A model generated the notes under the pieces. That model had not been told where the DNA came from. It saw nothing but the letters and a program-made list of their open reading frames with translations, and did no database searches. A stretch of 46,975 nt of DNA, from NCBI GenBank assembly GCA_016933335.1, contig JAFGBD010000067.1:1-46975 (forward strand), in the 5' to 3' direction. Source of the stretch: Bacteroidales bacterium (lineage in GTDB: Bacteria; Bacteroidota; Bacteroidia; Bacteroidales; UBA10428). Positions 33,685-42,606 of the stretch are shown in pieces. The number at the start of each line of letters is the position of its first letter. Position 1 is the stretch's first letter. A program made the position numbers and the translations under genes.

Positions 33685-35469
33685 TTACTGACTCTCATCT
33701 TCATAAATACCCTGAATTAATAATTTATATTTTTCAGCAAGATAAGTGCGTTTCAGCTTCAGGCTTACGGATAATTCACCCGAACCTGTACCCCATACAT
33801 CAGGTATTAAACGATAACGAATGATCCGTTCATATTTTCCAAGTTCTTTGTTGATTCTTTTAACCTCATCTTCAAATAATTGATTGACAACCTTTAAAGA
33901 TACCAGCTCATGGTTTGATTCCGGATGAATGTTACTTCTATGAAGCCATTGATATAAATAGTCAAAATTGGGTGAAATAATTGCAGCGGCAAAATGTTTA
34001 CCTTCACCCACAATCATGGTCTGCTCAATAAGAATCGACTGTTTCAGTTTGCTTTCAAGTACTGATGGTACAATGTACTTTCCATAGGAGGTTTTAAACA
34101 TCTCTTTTTTTCTGCCTGTTATTTTCAGAAATTTTCCATCTGTCATTATCCCCAAATCACCGGTATGCAGCCATCCTTTCACAATGGTTTTTTTTGTCAG
34201 TGCTTCCTTCCTGTAATAGCTCATCATCACATTCGGTCCCCTGCAAAGGATTTCACCTTCGGGACTGATCTTAACATCAACATCCTCAATCAACGGACCG
34301 ACAGTTCCTATCTTCATTTCAGACAATGGCATCCGATTCAGCGCAACCAGGGGTGAACATTCTGTCAGTCCGTATCCCTGGAAAACAGGTATGCCGGCAG
34401 CCCAGAAAATTCTTTCGATACGCGGATCAATTGATGCACCTCCGCAACCAATGTACCTCAGATGTCCTCCAAGCATTTTTTTCCATTTATCAAATACCAG
34501 TCTGTTGGCAATAAACAGCCTCAAACGGTAAAACAGATGATGCTTTTTCACCGGATCATGCCGGTATCCGAATTTCATCGAACATGAAAATATCCATTTT
34601 CTGATACCATGAAATCCCCTGCCTTTCAAATTAATATTTATAAGAACCTTTTCCAGCAACCTTGGCACAGTGGTTATACCGTCTGGTCTGACATCAGTCA
34701 GATCCTGGGTTAATGATTTTATGCCATCTGAATAATAGATACTTGTGCCATGAAGTTGAAACTGGTAATTGGCGGTGCGTTCATAAACGTGGCAAAGAGG
34801 CAGAAAGCTGAGAATCCTGTCATTGGTTCTTAAAGGCTGGAGTTTCGATGCCGCCATGACATTACTGACAATGTTCTTATGGGAAAGCATCACCCCTTTT
34901 GGATGTCCTGTTGTCCCTGAGGTGTAAATAATGGTAGCCAGCTGGTTTTCTGAAATACTGTTCTTCAGTGCTGTTAATTTATGATCAAGTTTTTCTGAAT
35001 TTTCCTTTCCCAGGTCAACTAATTGGACGAATGATCTTTCATAAGTTGGATTTTCAATGATATAAACAGGTCTGGTTTCACCCAGGTTCTTAAATAAACG
35101 GACAATTGTCTGGTATGCCTTTTCATCAGAAACGAACAACAACCCGGGATTTGTCTCCCTCAAAACATATCGCAAATCATTTTCTGATAAAGCGGGATGA
35201 ACAGAGACATGAACGGCTCCTATCTGCAGCACTCCCATATCGATATAGTTCCACTGGGGTAAATTATTTGAAAATACGGAAACCACAATATCTGCAGGCT
35301 TAAATCCCATTGATAATAAAGCGATACTGACATACCGTGATGTTTCATAGTATTCATCCTGGGAAATGAATATCCAGTTGTTGTCCTTTTTGACTGAAAA
35401 AGCATTCCCTTTTTCAGGGAAGTTGATTCTGTAATTTTCCAGTATATCAAAAATACGTCTGATGATCAT
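33685..35469 (-). CDS. Long-chain fatty acid-CoA ligase (AMP-forming), paralogue
   Basis: A 594-residue ANL enzyme, collinear with the ligase at 31739-33544 along its whole length: FDILENYRINFPEKG, YTSGTTGHPKGVMLSH, FLPLCHVYERTANYQF, GYGLTECSPLVALNR, GWLHTGDLGIMTDGKFLKITGRKKEMFKTSYGKYI. It differs in the fatty-acid pocket region and near the C-terminus, and has a Cys in the TECSP motif where the other has TETSP. The two probably differ in chain length or substrate. The long upstream gap (35470-35932) holds its promoter. Confidence 0.92.
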   Translation of the reverse strand: MIIRRIFDILENYRINFPEKGNAFSVKKDNNWIFISQDEYYETSRYVSIALLSMGFKPADIVVSVFSNNLPQWNYIDMGVLQIGAVHVSVHPALSENDLRYVLRETNPGLLFVSDEKAYQTIVRLFKNLGETRPVYIIENPTYERSFVQLVDLGKENSEKLDHKLTALKNSISENQLATIIYTSGTTGHPKGVMLSHKNIVSNVMAASKLQPLRTNDRILSFLPLCHVYERTANYQFQLHGTSIYYSDGIKSLTQDLTDVRPDGITTVPRLLEKVLININLKGRGFHGIRKWIFSCSMKFGYRHDPVKKHHLFYRLRLFIANRLVFDKWKKMLGGHLRYIGCGGASIDPRIERIFWAAGIPVFQGYGLTECSPLVALNRMPLSEMKIGTVGPLIEDVDVKISPEGEILCRGPNVMMSYYRKEALTKKTIVKGWLHTGDLGIMTDGKFLKITGRKKEMFKTSYGKYIVPSVLESKLKQSILIEQTMIVGEGKHFAAAIISPNFDYLYQWLHRSNIHPESNHELVSLKVVNQLFEDEVKRINKELGKYERIIRYRLIPDVWGTGSGELSVSLKLKRTYLAEKYKLLIQGIYEDESQ

Positions 35470-35932
35470 GTATGTTCATTTTACCGGCAATAATATCCGA
35501 ATGACACATCTGTTCATTAAAAGAAATTCATGAATTATACAGGCTAAATTTATTCAGATTCTGTTAAAACGAAACGTACCTGACAGTATTTTTTTGATAA
35601 GTTATCCCGATCAATACAAATTTTTTTCAATGAAGAAAGACAGCAGGAATGAAAGAAAAAAAATCTCAATTCAACCGGCAGATTAAATGGTATGAAAAAA
35701 TGTCATATAAAACAGCCGGAAAGGTTAAATATTGTTAACAGATTAATTGTATTAAAACAATGTGCTAACTTTGGTGTTAAATTTGTATGGTCTTAAGCAG
35801 ACCGGAGTAACTGAGCTGATGCAACGTAATAGTTACATCATTCAATGACATTCGACCCAGCCAATGAGACGACTTGTTTTACAAGCTGACATTTTAAAAG
35901 AAGTATAATAAAAGAGAATAAAATTTACGTGT
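35470..35932. other. 463-base AT-rich non-coding region between acyl-CoA ligase and HtrA genes
   Basis: A divergent intergenic region with no ORF that I can support. Near its centre TAAATTTG (35778-35785) matches the -7 box for the protease gene, but no convincing -33 box is seen at the right distance. A small hairpin CTTGT-TTT-ACAAG lies at 35873-35885. The leader of the protease gene would be about 140 bases long, which leaves room for regulation. Confidence 0.5.
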
Positions 35933-37363
35933 ATGAAAACTAAACAGATAGTTGTAAGCATTTTAATAGCAGTTGCAGGAGGTTTGATCGCATTATTCAC
36001 ATATGCCATATTTTTTGAAAAGGAAACAAAAGTTGTGACTGCCAGAGTCGAAACACCGGTGCGCTATGCAAATTTACCGGGTGAATTTGACGAAGTTAAT
36101 TTTGATTTCACGTATGCTGCCGAAAAATCGGTGCATGGCGTGGTGCATGTTACTACCGAGATGTCCAGGCAAACATACAGGAATCCGATTTATGAGTTTT
36201 TTTACGGTGACCGGTACAGCGAACCTGAGCCTGTTCTGGGATTTGGTTCCGGTGTGATTATTTCGGATAATGGTTACATTGTTACCAATAACCATGTGGT
36301 TGAAAGTTCGGAAAAAATATCCATCACATTGAATGACAAAAGAGAATTTGAAGCCAGGTTAATAGGAACCGATCCAAGCACTGACCTGGCTTTGCTGAAG
36401 ATCAATACCAGGGATTTACCTCATATTGGATATGGCAATTCCGATGATCTGAAAGTGGGCGAATGGGTGCTTGCCGTGGGAAATCCTTTCAACATAGCAT
36501 CCACAGTAACAGCAGGCATTGTGAGTGCTAAGGGCAAAAATCTCGGCATTATCCAGGATAATTACAGGATAGAATCATTCATTCAAACAGATGCTGCCGT
36601 AAACAGGGGTAATTCAGGTGGAGCACTCGTGAACATCAGGGGTGAGCTGGTTGGTATCAACACTGCCATTGTTTCACCATCGGGAGGATATGCGGGAATT
36701 TCGTTCGCCATTCCCGTAAGCATTGTCCAGAAAGTCGTATCAGACCTTATTGAGTTCGGAGCAGTGCAAAGGGCATTTCTGGGAGTTACCATCACAGAAG
36801 TCACAGCGGATCTTGCAAAGGAAAAAGGTCTTGACAGAATCGAAGGTGTTTATGTAAGCGATGTAAGGGAAGAGGGTGCAGCCAAAGCTTCGGGGATCAT
36901 TGCAGGTGATATCATCCTTCAAATCAACGATGTTGATGTCAGCAGCCCATCTGAACTGACAGAGCAGATAAATCGCTACAGGCCGGGCGACAAAGTTATT
37001 GTTTTGATAAAAAGAAATGGTAAAACGAAACAATTTAATGTTACATTACGTAACCTGCAAGGAGACACCAAAATTGTAAAATCCGGTACTTACGATACCA
37101 TATTAGGGGCAAAACTGGTTGAACTGGACAGTAATGAAAAGAAAAAACACGGAATTGAAAATGGTGTAAAGGTTGCAGAACTATCCGCGGGCAAACTAAG
37201 GGCAGAAGGAGTCAGGGAAGGCTTTATCATTACCCGGGTCAACAACAAATCCGTCACAACCGTAGCAGATATAAAAAAGATCCTTGAAAGTTCCAGAGGG
37301 GGTATTTACATCGAGGGAATATATCCTAATGGAGTGGTGGCTTATTACGCATTCGGATTGTAG
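35933..37363 (+). CDS. HtrA/DegP-type periplasmic serine protease with two PDZ domains
   Basis: A 476-residue protease. Residues 7-27 form an uncleaved-looking or signal-type hydrophobic helix placing the rest in the periplasm. The trypsin-like domain carries the triad His121 (VTNNHVVES), Asp151 (STDLALLKI) and Ser228 (RGNSGGALVN). Two PDZ domains follow: about 280-375 (AFLGVTITEV, GVYVSDVREEGAAKASGI) and about 385-476 (LGAKLVELDSNE, REGFIITRVNNKSVT). Members degrade or refold misfolded envelope proteins. The gene ends at a strong terminator, so it is transcribed alone. I give no symbol because bacteria of this group often carry several Deg proteins. Confidence 0.93.
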   Translation: MKTKQIVVSILIAVAGGLIALFTYAIFFEKETKVVTARVETPVRYANLPGEFDEVNFDFTYAAEKSVHGVVHVTTEMSRQTYRNPIYEFFYGDRYSEPEPVLGFGSGVIISDNGYIVTNNHVVESSEKISITLNDKREFEARLIGTDPSTDLALLKINTRDLPHIGYGNSDDLKVGEWVLAVGNPFNIASTVTAGIVSAKGKNLGIIQDNYRIESFIQTDAAVNRGNSGGALVNIRGELVGINTAIVSPSGGYAGISFAIPVSIVQKVVSDLIEFGAVQRAFLGVTITEVTADLAKEKGLDRIEGVYVSDVREEGAAKASGIIAGDIILQINDVDVSSPSELTEQINRYRPGDKVIVLIKRNGKTKQFNVTLRNLQGDTKIVKSGTYDTILGAKLVELDSNEKKKHGIENGVKVAELSAGKLRAEGVREGFIITRVNNKSVTTVADIKKILESSRGGIYIEGIYPNGVVAYYAFGL

Positions 37364-37391
37364 AAGCGCAGGTTCCTTACAGTTATTCTGC

Positions 37392-37421
37392 AAAGGCTTG
37401 CCAATCTGCAAGCCTTTTTTT
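37392..37421 (+). terminator. Rho-independent terminator after the HtrA gene
   Basis: Perfect 10-bp stem AAAGGCTTGC / GCAAGCCTTT with a 6-base loop and a run of seven Ts. It separates the protease from the sigma factor gene. Confidence 0.92.
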
Positions 37422-37497
37422 ATCAGATGATTCATAATTCATATTGAATTTAAATATAAAATAATCTAAATTCGCAGAATATTTTTGAAAGGAACAC

Positions 37498-38358
37498 ATG
37501 AGACAGCTAAAGATCACCAAATCAATTACCAATAGGGAAAGTGCATCGCTTGACAAGTATTTACAGGAAATTGGCAGAGAAGAACTTATCACCGTGGAAG
37601 AAGAAGTTGAACTGGCCCAGAGAATTAAGAAGGGAGACAAAGACGCACTTGAAAAGCTTACCAGGGCTAACCTTCGTTTTGTTGTATCAGTCGCAAAACA
37701 ATATCAGAACCAGGGCTTAAGCCTTCCTGACCTGATTAACGAGGGGAATCTGGGTCTTATCAAAGCGGCTGAAAAATTCGACGAGACAAGGGGTTTTAAA
37801 TTTATATCATACGCTGTATGGTGGATCAGGCAGTCTATCCTCCAGGCCTTGGCTGAACAGTCAAGAATCGTAAGACTACCGCTTAATCAGGTTGGTTCAT
37901 TGAATAAGATCAATAAGGCCTTTAACAAGTTCGAACAGGAATATGAAAGAACACCAACACCTGAAGAACTTGCAGATACGCTGGAACTGCCAAAAGAAAA
38001 AGTAAATGATACCCTCAGGGTTTCAGGCAGGCATGTATCCGTAGATGCACCGTTTCAGGAAGGAGATGAAAACAGCCTGCTTGATATTCTTATCAACAGT
38101 GATTCTCCCAAAGCCGATAATAAACTCATAAGTGAATCACTGATGAAAGAGATAGAGCGGGCACTTTCAACTCTGACCGACAGAGAGCGTAATATTATCA
38201 GATATTTCTTTGGCATCAATTGCCAGGAGATGACACTTGAAGAAATCGGGGAACAATTTGGCTTAACCCGGGAACGTGTCCGGCAGATCAAGGAAAAAGC
38301 AATCAGAAGACTAAGGCATACATCCCGGAGCAAGCTTTTAAAACCTTACCTGGGCTGA
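37498..38358 (+). CDS. rpoD: RpoD-type primary sigma factor (short Bacteroidota form)
   Basis: A 286-residue sigma-70 family protein. Region 1.2 is [24 protein letters not shown]; region 2 holds [37 protein letters not shown] and the [15 protein letters not shown] core/-10-binding helix; region 3 and region 4 ([40 protein letters not shown]) follow. It lacks region 1.1, as in the known primary sigma factors of Bacteroidota (about 287 residues), which recognise the unusual TTTG/TAnnTTTG promoters seen in this window. A -7-like TATTTTTG (37480-37487) and an AAAGGA ribosome-site-like sequence precede the ATG. It shares a terminator with the convergent recA gene. Confidence 0.95.
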   Translation: MRQLKITKSITNRESASLDKYLQEIGREELITVEEEVELAQRIKKGDKDALEKLTRANLRFVVSVAKQYQNQGLSLPDLINEGNLGLIKAAEKFDETRGFKFISYAVWWIRQSILQALAEQSRIVRLPLNQVGSLNKINKAFNKFEQEYERTPTPEELADTLELPKEKVNDTLRVSGRHVSVDAPFQEGDENSLLDILINSDSPKADNKLISESLMKEIERALSTLTDRERNIIRYFFGINCQEMTLEEIGEQFGLTRERVRQIKEKAIRRLRHTSRSKLLKPYLG

Positions 38359-38384
38359 TATCACAATGTATTTATTTAATATTC

Positions 38385-38411
38385 ACCCGCCTGGTTTCGG
38401 CGGGTTTTTTT
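38385..38411 (+). terminator. Terminator between rpoD and recA
   Basis: ACCCGCC / GGCGGGT stem with a 7-base loop and a run of seven Ts. It lies between the convergent rpoD and recA genes, 4 bases from the recA stop, and ends rpoD transcription. Confidence 0.88.
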
Positions 38412-38415
38412 GTGG

Positions 38416-39429
38416 TTAAGACTGCAGTGCTTCCCTGATTTTGGATTCGAGCTCCTCCGTCAGTTCAGGGTTATCTGAAAGCAAAGCCTTGACAGCATCA
38501 CGTCCCTGACCAAGTTTCGTATCTCCGTAGCTGAACCACGAACCGCTTTTTTTAACGATCTCGTGATCCACTCCAAGGTCTATGATCTCTCCAAGCCTCG
38601 AAATACCCTCTCCATACATGATATCAAATTCAGCCTTTCTGAATGGAGGGGCAAGTTTATTTTTCACAATTTTTACCCTGGTGCGGCTACCCAGTACCTC
38701 TTCACCTTCCTTGATCTGGCTGATCCGCCTGATATCAACCCTTACAGTTGAATAAAACTTAAGTGCATTGCCTCCTGTAGTTGTTTCGGGATTCCCGAAC
38801 ATCACTCCTATTTTCTCGCGCAACTGGTTGATGAATACACAGCATGTATGTGTTTTGCTGATATTTGCCGTGAGTTTGCGCAGAGCCTGTGACATCAGCC
38901 TTGCCTGTAAACCGAGTTTTGAATCACCCATTTCACCTTCAATTTCTGCACGCGGAGTTAAAGCAGCACCAGAATCAATAACAATGATATCAATGGCTCC
39001 GGAACGTATCAGATGGTCGGTTATCTCCAGTGCCTGTTCGCCATCATCGGGCTGTGAAATAAACAAATTTTCCACATCAACACCAAGTTTCTGTGCGTAA
39101 AACCTGTCAAAGGCATGTTCTGCATCGATAAAAGCAGCAATACCTCCTGCCCTCTGAGCCTCGGCAATGGCATGAATGGCGAGGGTGGTCTTACCCGAAG
39201 ATTCGGGCCCGAAAATTTCTGTGACCCGTCCGCGCGGATACCCCCCCACCCCGAGTGCCAGATCAAGAGAAATTGAACCGGATGGTATGGATGCTACATT
39301 AACGATGGCATGATCCCCCAGCTTCATGATTGAACCCTTGCCATAGTCTTTTTCAATTTTACCCAGGGTCAGCTCCAGCGCTTTGAGTTTCTGCTGCCTG
39401 ACAGTGTCGTCGTGTTGTTCCTTTGCCAT
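38416..39429 (-). CDS. recA: RecA recombinase
   Basis: A 337-residue protein of normal length. Walker [14 protein letters not shown], Walker B-like [19 protein letters not shown], the L2 loop region [20 protein letters not shown] and EKIGVMFG are all intact. It forms filaments on single-stranded DNA for homologous recombination and SOS induction. It begins 19 bases after the bcp stop on the same strand, so it is probably also read from the bcp promoter. I found no LexA-like operator by eye. Confidence 0.97.
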   Translation of the reverse strand: MAKEQHDDTVRQQKLKALELTLGKIEKDYGKGSIMKLGDHAIVNVASIPSGSISLDLALGVGGYPRGRVTEIFGPESSGKTTLAIHAIAEAQRAGGIAAFIDAEHAFDRFYAQKLGVDVENLFISQPDDGEQALEITDHLIRSGAIDIIVIDSGAALTPRAEIEGEMGDSKLGLQARLMSQALRKLTANISKTHTCCVFINQLREKIGVMFGNPETTTGGNALKFYSTVRVDIRRISQIKEGEEVLGSRTRVKIVKNKLAPPFRKAEFDIMYGEGISRLGEIIDLGVDHEIVKKSGSWFSYGDTKLGQGRDAVKALLSDNPELTEELESKIREALQS

Positions 39430-39448
39430 TACTTATAATTATGTTGGT

Positions 39449-39916
39449 TTATTCAAGCTTTAGTTCCCTCATGATCTGAGACGTATGATTTTTGGTGTCA
39501 ACTTTGGCAAAGACCTCCTCGATGAGTCCTTCTTCATTAATAACATAAGTTGTCCTCATAACGCCTTCATATGACCTCCCGTACATTTTCTTCATACCCC
39601 AGGCTCCGTAAGCCTTTAATATTTTCTTGTCAGGATCAGCCAGGAGGCTGAACGTCAGATTGTATTTCTCCCCAAATCTTTTGTGAGACCTTTCGTTATC
39701 AGGACTTACCCCGATTACTGCAAAGCCCCTTTCAAGCCATAAACTGTAATTATCCCTTATATTACATGCTTCAGCAGTACATCCCGGCGTGTCATCTTTC
39801 GGATAAAAATACAAAATAACCTTTTTGCCTTTAAAATCTTCCAGCCTGATGGTCCTTCCATCCTGGTCGATACCTTCAAATAGTGGTGCACTGGCACCTT
39901 TATTCAAATATCCCAT
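39449..39916 (-). CDS. bcp: Thioredoxin-dependent thiol peroxidase (Bcp/PrxQ)
   Basis: A 155-residue atypical 2-Cys peroxiredoxin. The motif FYPKDDTPGCTAEACNIRD gives peroxidatic Cys46 and the resolving Cys51 five residues later, the hallmark of the Bcp/PrxQ group. It reduces H2O2 and organic hydroperoxides using thioredoxin, in the cytoplasm. It is the first gene of a probable bcp-recA unit (19-base spacing), which links peroxide defence with DNA repair. Confidence 0.95.
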   Translation of the reverse strand: MGYLNKGASAPLFEGIDQDGRTIRLEDFKGKKVILYFYPKDDTPGCTAEACNIRDNYSLWLERGFAVIGVSPDNERSHKRFGEKYNLTFSLLADPDKKILKAYGAWGMKKMYGRSYEGVMRTTYVINEEGLIEEVFAKVDTKNHTSQIMRELKLE

Positions 39917-40034
39917 GTCGCATTAAGTTTGGTAAAAATACAAATATTGAATTGATTAAATTAAAAAGTTTAAAATTCTTTTTATAATCTTTATTAACAT
40001 CAACCAATACAATATTGTTCAGCGGTTCAGTTGA

Positions 40035-40721
40035 TCATTCCGAACCCGGGGATGATGCTTTCATGGCTCTCATCATCTCACGTTTACCCGGAGCTCCCGG
40101 CAGAGTTTCTGTTTTGAATCCGGCTGCTTCCAATGTCCGCCTGACCTTACCTTTTGTGCAATAGGTCGTTAATATTGCACCGGCATTCATTGCCCTGAAC
40201 AGTCTTTCAAATATTTCATATTTCCAGATATCCGGCTGTCTGTCAGGTGAAAACGCGTCGAAATAAACCAGGTCGATTTTACCATGAAGATTATAATCAT
40301 ACAGGTTCCCGTGATTTTTGCTTAAAACGAAATGTTTATCGACTTCAATATCTTCATCCCATGGAGCATCATGCATGTACCGGAAAACTGATTTGTCTCC
40401 GCGGGAAAGCCCTAATACCTGCCCGTAGTTCAGCCTTTTTATCACATCATTTCCCAGTGGATTATTCTCGATGGTCCGGTAATATATTTTCATTCCCTGC
40501 TTTCTGCACTCCAGCCATGTCAGAAGTGCATTCAGTCCGGTTCCAAAGCCCATTTCAAAAATATTCAATGAGGTCAGTTTGCAGGCATTCAGACCGGACT
40601 TGATAAATATATGTTTCGATTCGGTAACAGCGCCATGCATTGAATGGTAACTCTCATTCAATTCCGGTAAATAAACGGTATGCGAACCATCGTTTGTTAA
40701 GACAAGCTGCATGAATTTCAT
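40035..40721 (-). CDS. mnmD: MnmD-type tRNA (5-methylaminomethyl-2-thiouridine34) methyltransferase
   Basis: A 228-residue methyltransferase. The N-terminus LVLTNDGSHTVYLPELNESYHS is typical of the MnmC N-terminal domain family, and the SAM-binding motif EMGFGTGLNALLTWLE follows. YFDAFSPDRQPDIWKYEIFE and the final TYCTKGKVRRTLEAAGF complete the family pattern. It lacks the FAD-dependent MnmC oxidase domain, as in stand-alone MnmD of plants and some bacteria, so it should catalyse the last methylation at U34. I start at the ATG at 40721; the ATG at 40712 is possible, and the upstream TTG is unlikely. It diverges from the polymerase IV gene. Confidence 0.9.
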   Translation of the reverse strand: MKFMQLVLTNDGSHTVYLPELNESYHSMHGAVTESKHIFIKSGLNACKLTSLNIFEMGFGTGLNALLTWLECRKQGMKIYYRTIENNPLGNDVIKRLNYGQVLGLSRGDKSVFRYMHDAPWDEDIEVDKHFVLSKNHGNLYDYNLHGKIDLVYFDAFSPDRQPDIWKYEIFERLFRAMNAGAILTTYCTKGKVRRTLEAAGFKTETLPGAPGKREMMRAMKASSPGSE

Positions 40722-40787
40722 GAAATAGGTCTGTAAAAGTATGGATAAATTCAAGATTGGTAATAATTTCGCTTAATAATGTAATGC

Positions 40788-41861
40788 ATGATGACTGATC
40801 TGCCTGTCAGAAAAATCATCCATATTGATATGGATGCTTTCTATGCTTCGGTGGAACAGAGAGACAATCCCGAATTAAAGGGTAAGCCGGTTGCCGTAGG
40901 AGGCTATCATTCCAGGGGTGTTGTGGCTGCTGCCAGTTATGAAGCAAGAAAATTTGGCGTACATTCAGCCATGTCATCTGCCGTGGCAAAAATCAAATGT
41001 CCCGAACTCAGATTTGTGAATCCCCGGTTTGATGTATACCGGTCTGTCTCCGGCCAGATCAGAAAAATATTTTTAGAATATACTGATCTGGTTGAACCCC
41101 TTTCACTGGATGAAGCTTTCCTGGATGTAACAGTCAATAAAAAGGATATTCAGTCTGCCACGATGATTGCCGGAGAAATTAAGAAGAAAATCTTTGAACA
41201 AACAGGACTGACCGCTTCGGCAGGAATTTCAATCAATAAGTTCCTGGCTAAAGTTGCCTCAGATTATCAGAAACCTGACGGATTGTTTGTCATTAAGCCC
41301 GAAGATGCTGAAAGTTTCGTTGAAAAACTTCCGGTTGAAAAATTTTATGGAGTCGGAAAAGTCACCAGCCGGAAAATGCGTCAGATGGGAATTATCAAAG
41401 GACTTGATTTAAAAAGGTTTGATGTTCAGGAATTAATCAGAAAATTCGGAAAGATCGGATCATTTTATTATGATATGGCAAGGGCAATTGATACAAGACC
41501 TGTAGAACCGGAAAGAGTGAGAAAATCGGTAGGTGCCGAACGTACATTTAATGCTGATCTGTTCAAAATGTACGAAATTCAGAAAGAACTTCTCGTAATT
41601 GAAAAAATACTGATTGAAAGGCTGATGAAAACAGGATTTAAAGGACGAACACTGACACTAAAAATAAAATTTGACAATTTTCAGCAGATATCAAGAAGCA
41701 AAAGCTATCCTGCTCCTGTCAGGCATTCAATGATTCACCGGATATCGGTTGAACTTGCATCAGGGGTGAATTATGCAAACCGGGGCGTTCGTTTACTGGG
41801 TCTGGCTGTTTCCAACCATCCCGAATCAGGTCAATCAGAACAACTCACACTGGATTTCTGA
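40788..41861 (+). CDS. dinB: DNA polymerase IV (Y family)
   Basis: A 357-residue translesion polymerase. The palm motif HIDMDAFYASVEQRD carries the first metal aspartates (Asp14, Asp16), and SLDEAFLDVT the second site. AGISINKFLAKVASDYQKPDG and VGKVTSRKMRQMGI (helix-hairpin-helix) follow, then the little-finger domain. The last residues, EQLTLDF, form a plausible sliding-clamp-binding motif. It copies damaged DNA and raises mutation under stress. The start is ambiguous by one codon (ATG ATG). It diverges from mnmD with 66 bases between them. Confidence 0.95.
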   Translation: MMTDLPVRKIIHIDMDAFYASVEQRDNPELKGKPVAVGGYHSRGVVAAASYEARKFGVHSAMSSAVAKIKCPELRFVNPRFDVYRSVSGQIRKIFLEYTDLVEPLSLDEAFLDVTVNKKDIQSATMIAGEIKKKIFEQTGLTASAGISINKFLAKVASDYQKPDGLFVIKPEDAESFVEKLPVEKFYGVGKVTSRKMRQMGIIKGLDLKRFDVQELIRKFGKIGSFYYDMARAIDTRPVEPERVRKSVGAERTFNADLFKMYEIQKELLVIEKILIERLMKTGFKGRTLTLKIKFDNFQQISRSKSYPAPVRHSMIHRISVELASGVNYANRGVRLLGLAVSNHPESGQSEQLTLDF

Positions 41862-42173
41862 TAACGTGTGCCGATGCAAATGAATAAATAAAAAATAACA
41901 CAATTATTCAGTATACTCAATTTTCTCCCGGACATAAAAAAAGAATCTGCCGGATTCCAGTCAAAAGTATCAATTTAAATAAAGCCACTGCCAGTTTTGC
42001 ATTTCTTACGGATTTATATGATGCATTGATTTGTATCTTATTGATAAAATGGCATTTAAGTAATCCGGAATTCCTGTAATATGTCCAAAAGTCAATGATT
42101 CCAACGGATACCAATCATCACTTTATTAACAAAAACCTGCAAAATAGTTAATAACTTATCATCCGAAGTTAAT

Positions 42174-42190
42174 TATTTCATAGTGAAATA
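42174..42190. promoter_or_regulatory. Perfect 7-3-7 palindrome upstream of the HU promoter
   Basis: TATTTCA - TAG - TGAAATA, ending 2 bases before the -33-like element of the HU gene. It could be an operator or HU/IHF-type site; no regulator can be named. Confidence 0.5.
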
Positions 42191-42191
42191 C

Positions 42192-42222
42192 TTTTAATAA
42201 ATCATACAATTTCCTACTTTTA
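42192..42222 (+). promoter_or_regulatory. Predicted promoter of the HU gene
   Basis: TTTT (42192-42195), 19 bases, then TACTTTTA (42215-42222), a one-mismatch -7 box. The leader would be about 22 bases. TACTTTTA also occurs at 42189-42196. Confidence 0.45.
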
Positions 42223-42250
42223 GCCATAGTATTAATAAATCTTTAGAATT

Positions 42251-42514
42251 ATGAACAAAGGACAATTAATTGATGCTATTGCAAGCCAGTCAGGTCTGAC
42301 TAAGGCTGCCAGTGAAAAAGCTTTAAATGCTGCAATTAAGGCCATTACCGGTGCTTTGAAAAAAGGTAACAGAGTAGGACTTGTTGGCTTTGGTTCCTTT
42401 TCTGTAGTACAAAGAAGCGCAAGAACCGGTCGTAACCCTCAAACTGGAAAAGAAATTAGAATTCCTGCCAAAAAAGTTGTTAAATTTAAACCAGGAGCAG
42501 ATTTGGCTCTTTAG
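42251..42514 (+). CDS. HU family DNA-binding protein
   Basis: An 87-residue histone-like protein: MNKGQLIDAIASQSGLTKAA, GLVGFGSFSVVQRSARTGRNPQTGKEIRIPAKKVVKFKPG in the DNA-binding beta arm and tail (key core RTGRNPQTG). It dimerises and bends DNA in the nucleoid. The gene is monocistronic, between its own promoter and a strong terminator, as expected for a highly expressed protein. Confidence 0.96.
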   Translation: MNKGQLIDAIASQSGLTKAASEKALNAAIKAITGALKKGNRVGLVGFGSFSVVQRSARTGRNPQTGKEIRIPAKKVVKFKPGADLAL

Positions 42515-42564
42515 TTAAAAGGGTTAACTAGTTGGTTAAGTGAAAATTATGTAGGGTTAACTTG

Positions 42565-42592
42565 AAAGGCACAATTTTTTGTGCCTTTTTTT
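42565..42592 (+). terminator. Rho-independent terminator after the HU gene
   Basis: Perfect 9-bp stem AAAGGCACA / TGTGCCTTT with a 6-base loop and a run of seven Ts. Confidence 0.92.
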
Positions 42593-42606
42593 ATTTGGTC
42601 AGCTTA

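Larger units (their letters stand above)
41862..42250. other. 389-base non-coding region between dinB and the HU gene
   Basis: AT-rich, with no ORF I accept. It holds a short hairpin GAATC-TGCCG-GATTC (41943-41957) flanked by a 7-A run at 41936-41942, which would act as a weak terminator for minus-strand transcription only; a palindrome at 42174-42190; and the predicted HU promoter at 42192-42222. Confidence 0.5.

Noticed and set aside
35873..35885. CTTGT-TTT-ACAAG hairpin upstream of the HtrA gene as a riboswitch or thermosensor
   Set aside because: The stem is only 5 bp and no larger structure or conserved motif surrounds it.
41917..42114. 65-codon minus-strand ORF in the dinB-HU gap
   Set aside because: No family resemblance, no ribosome site or -7 box at a proper distance, and a hairpin lies inside its 3' end.
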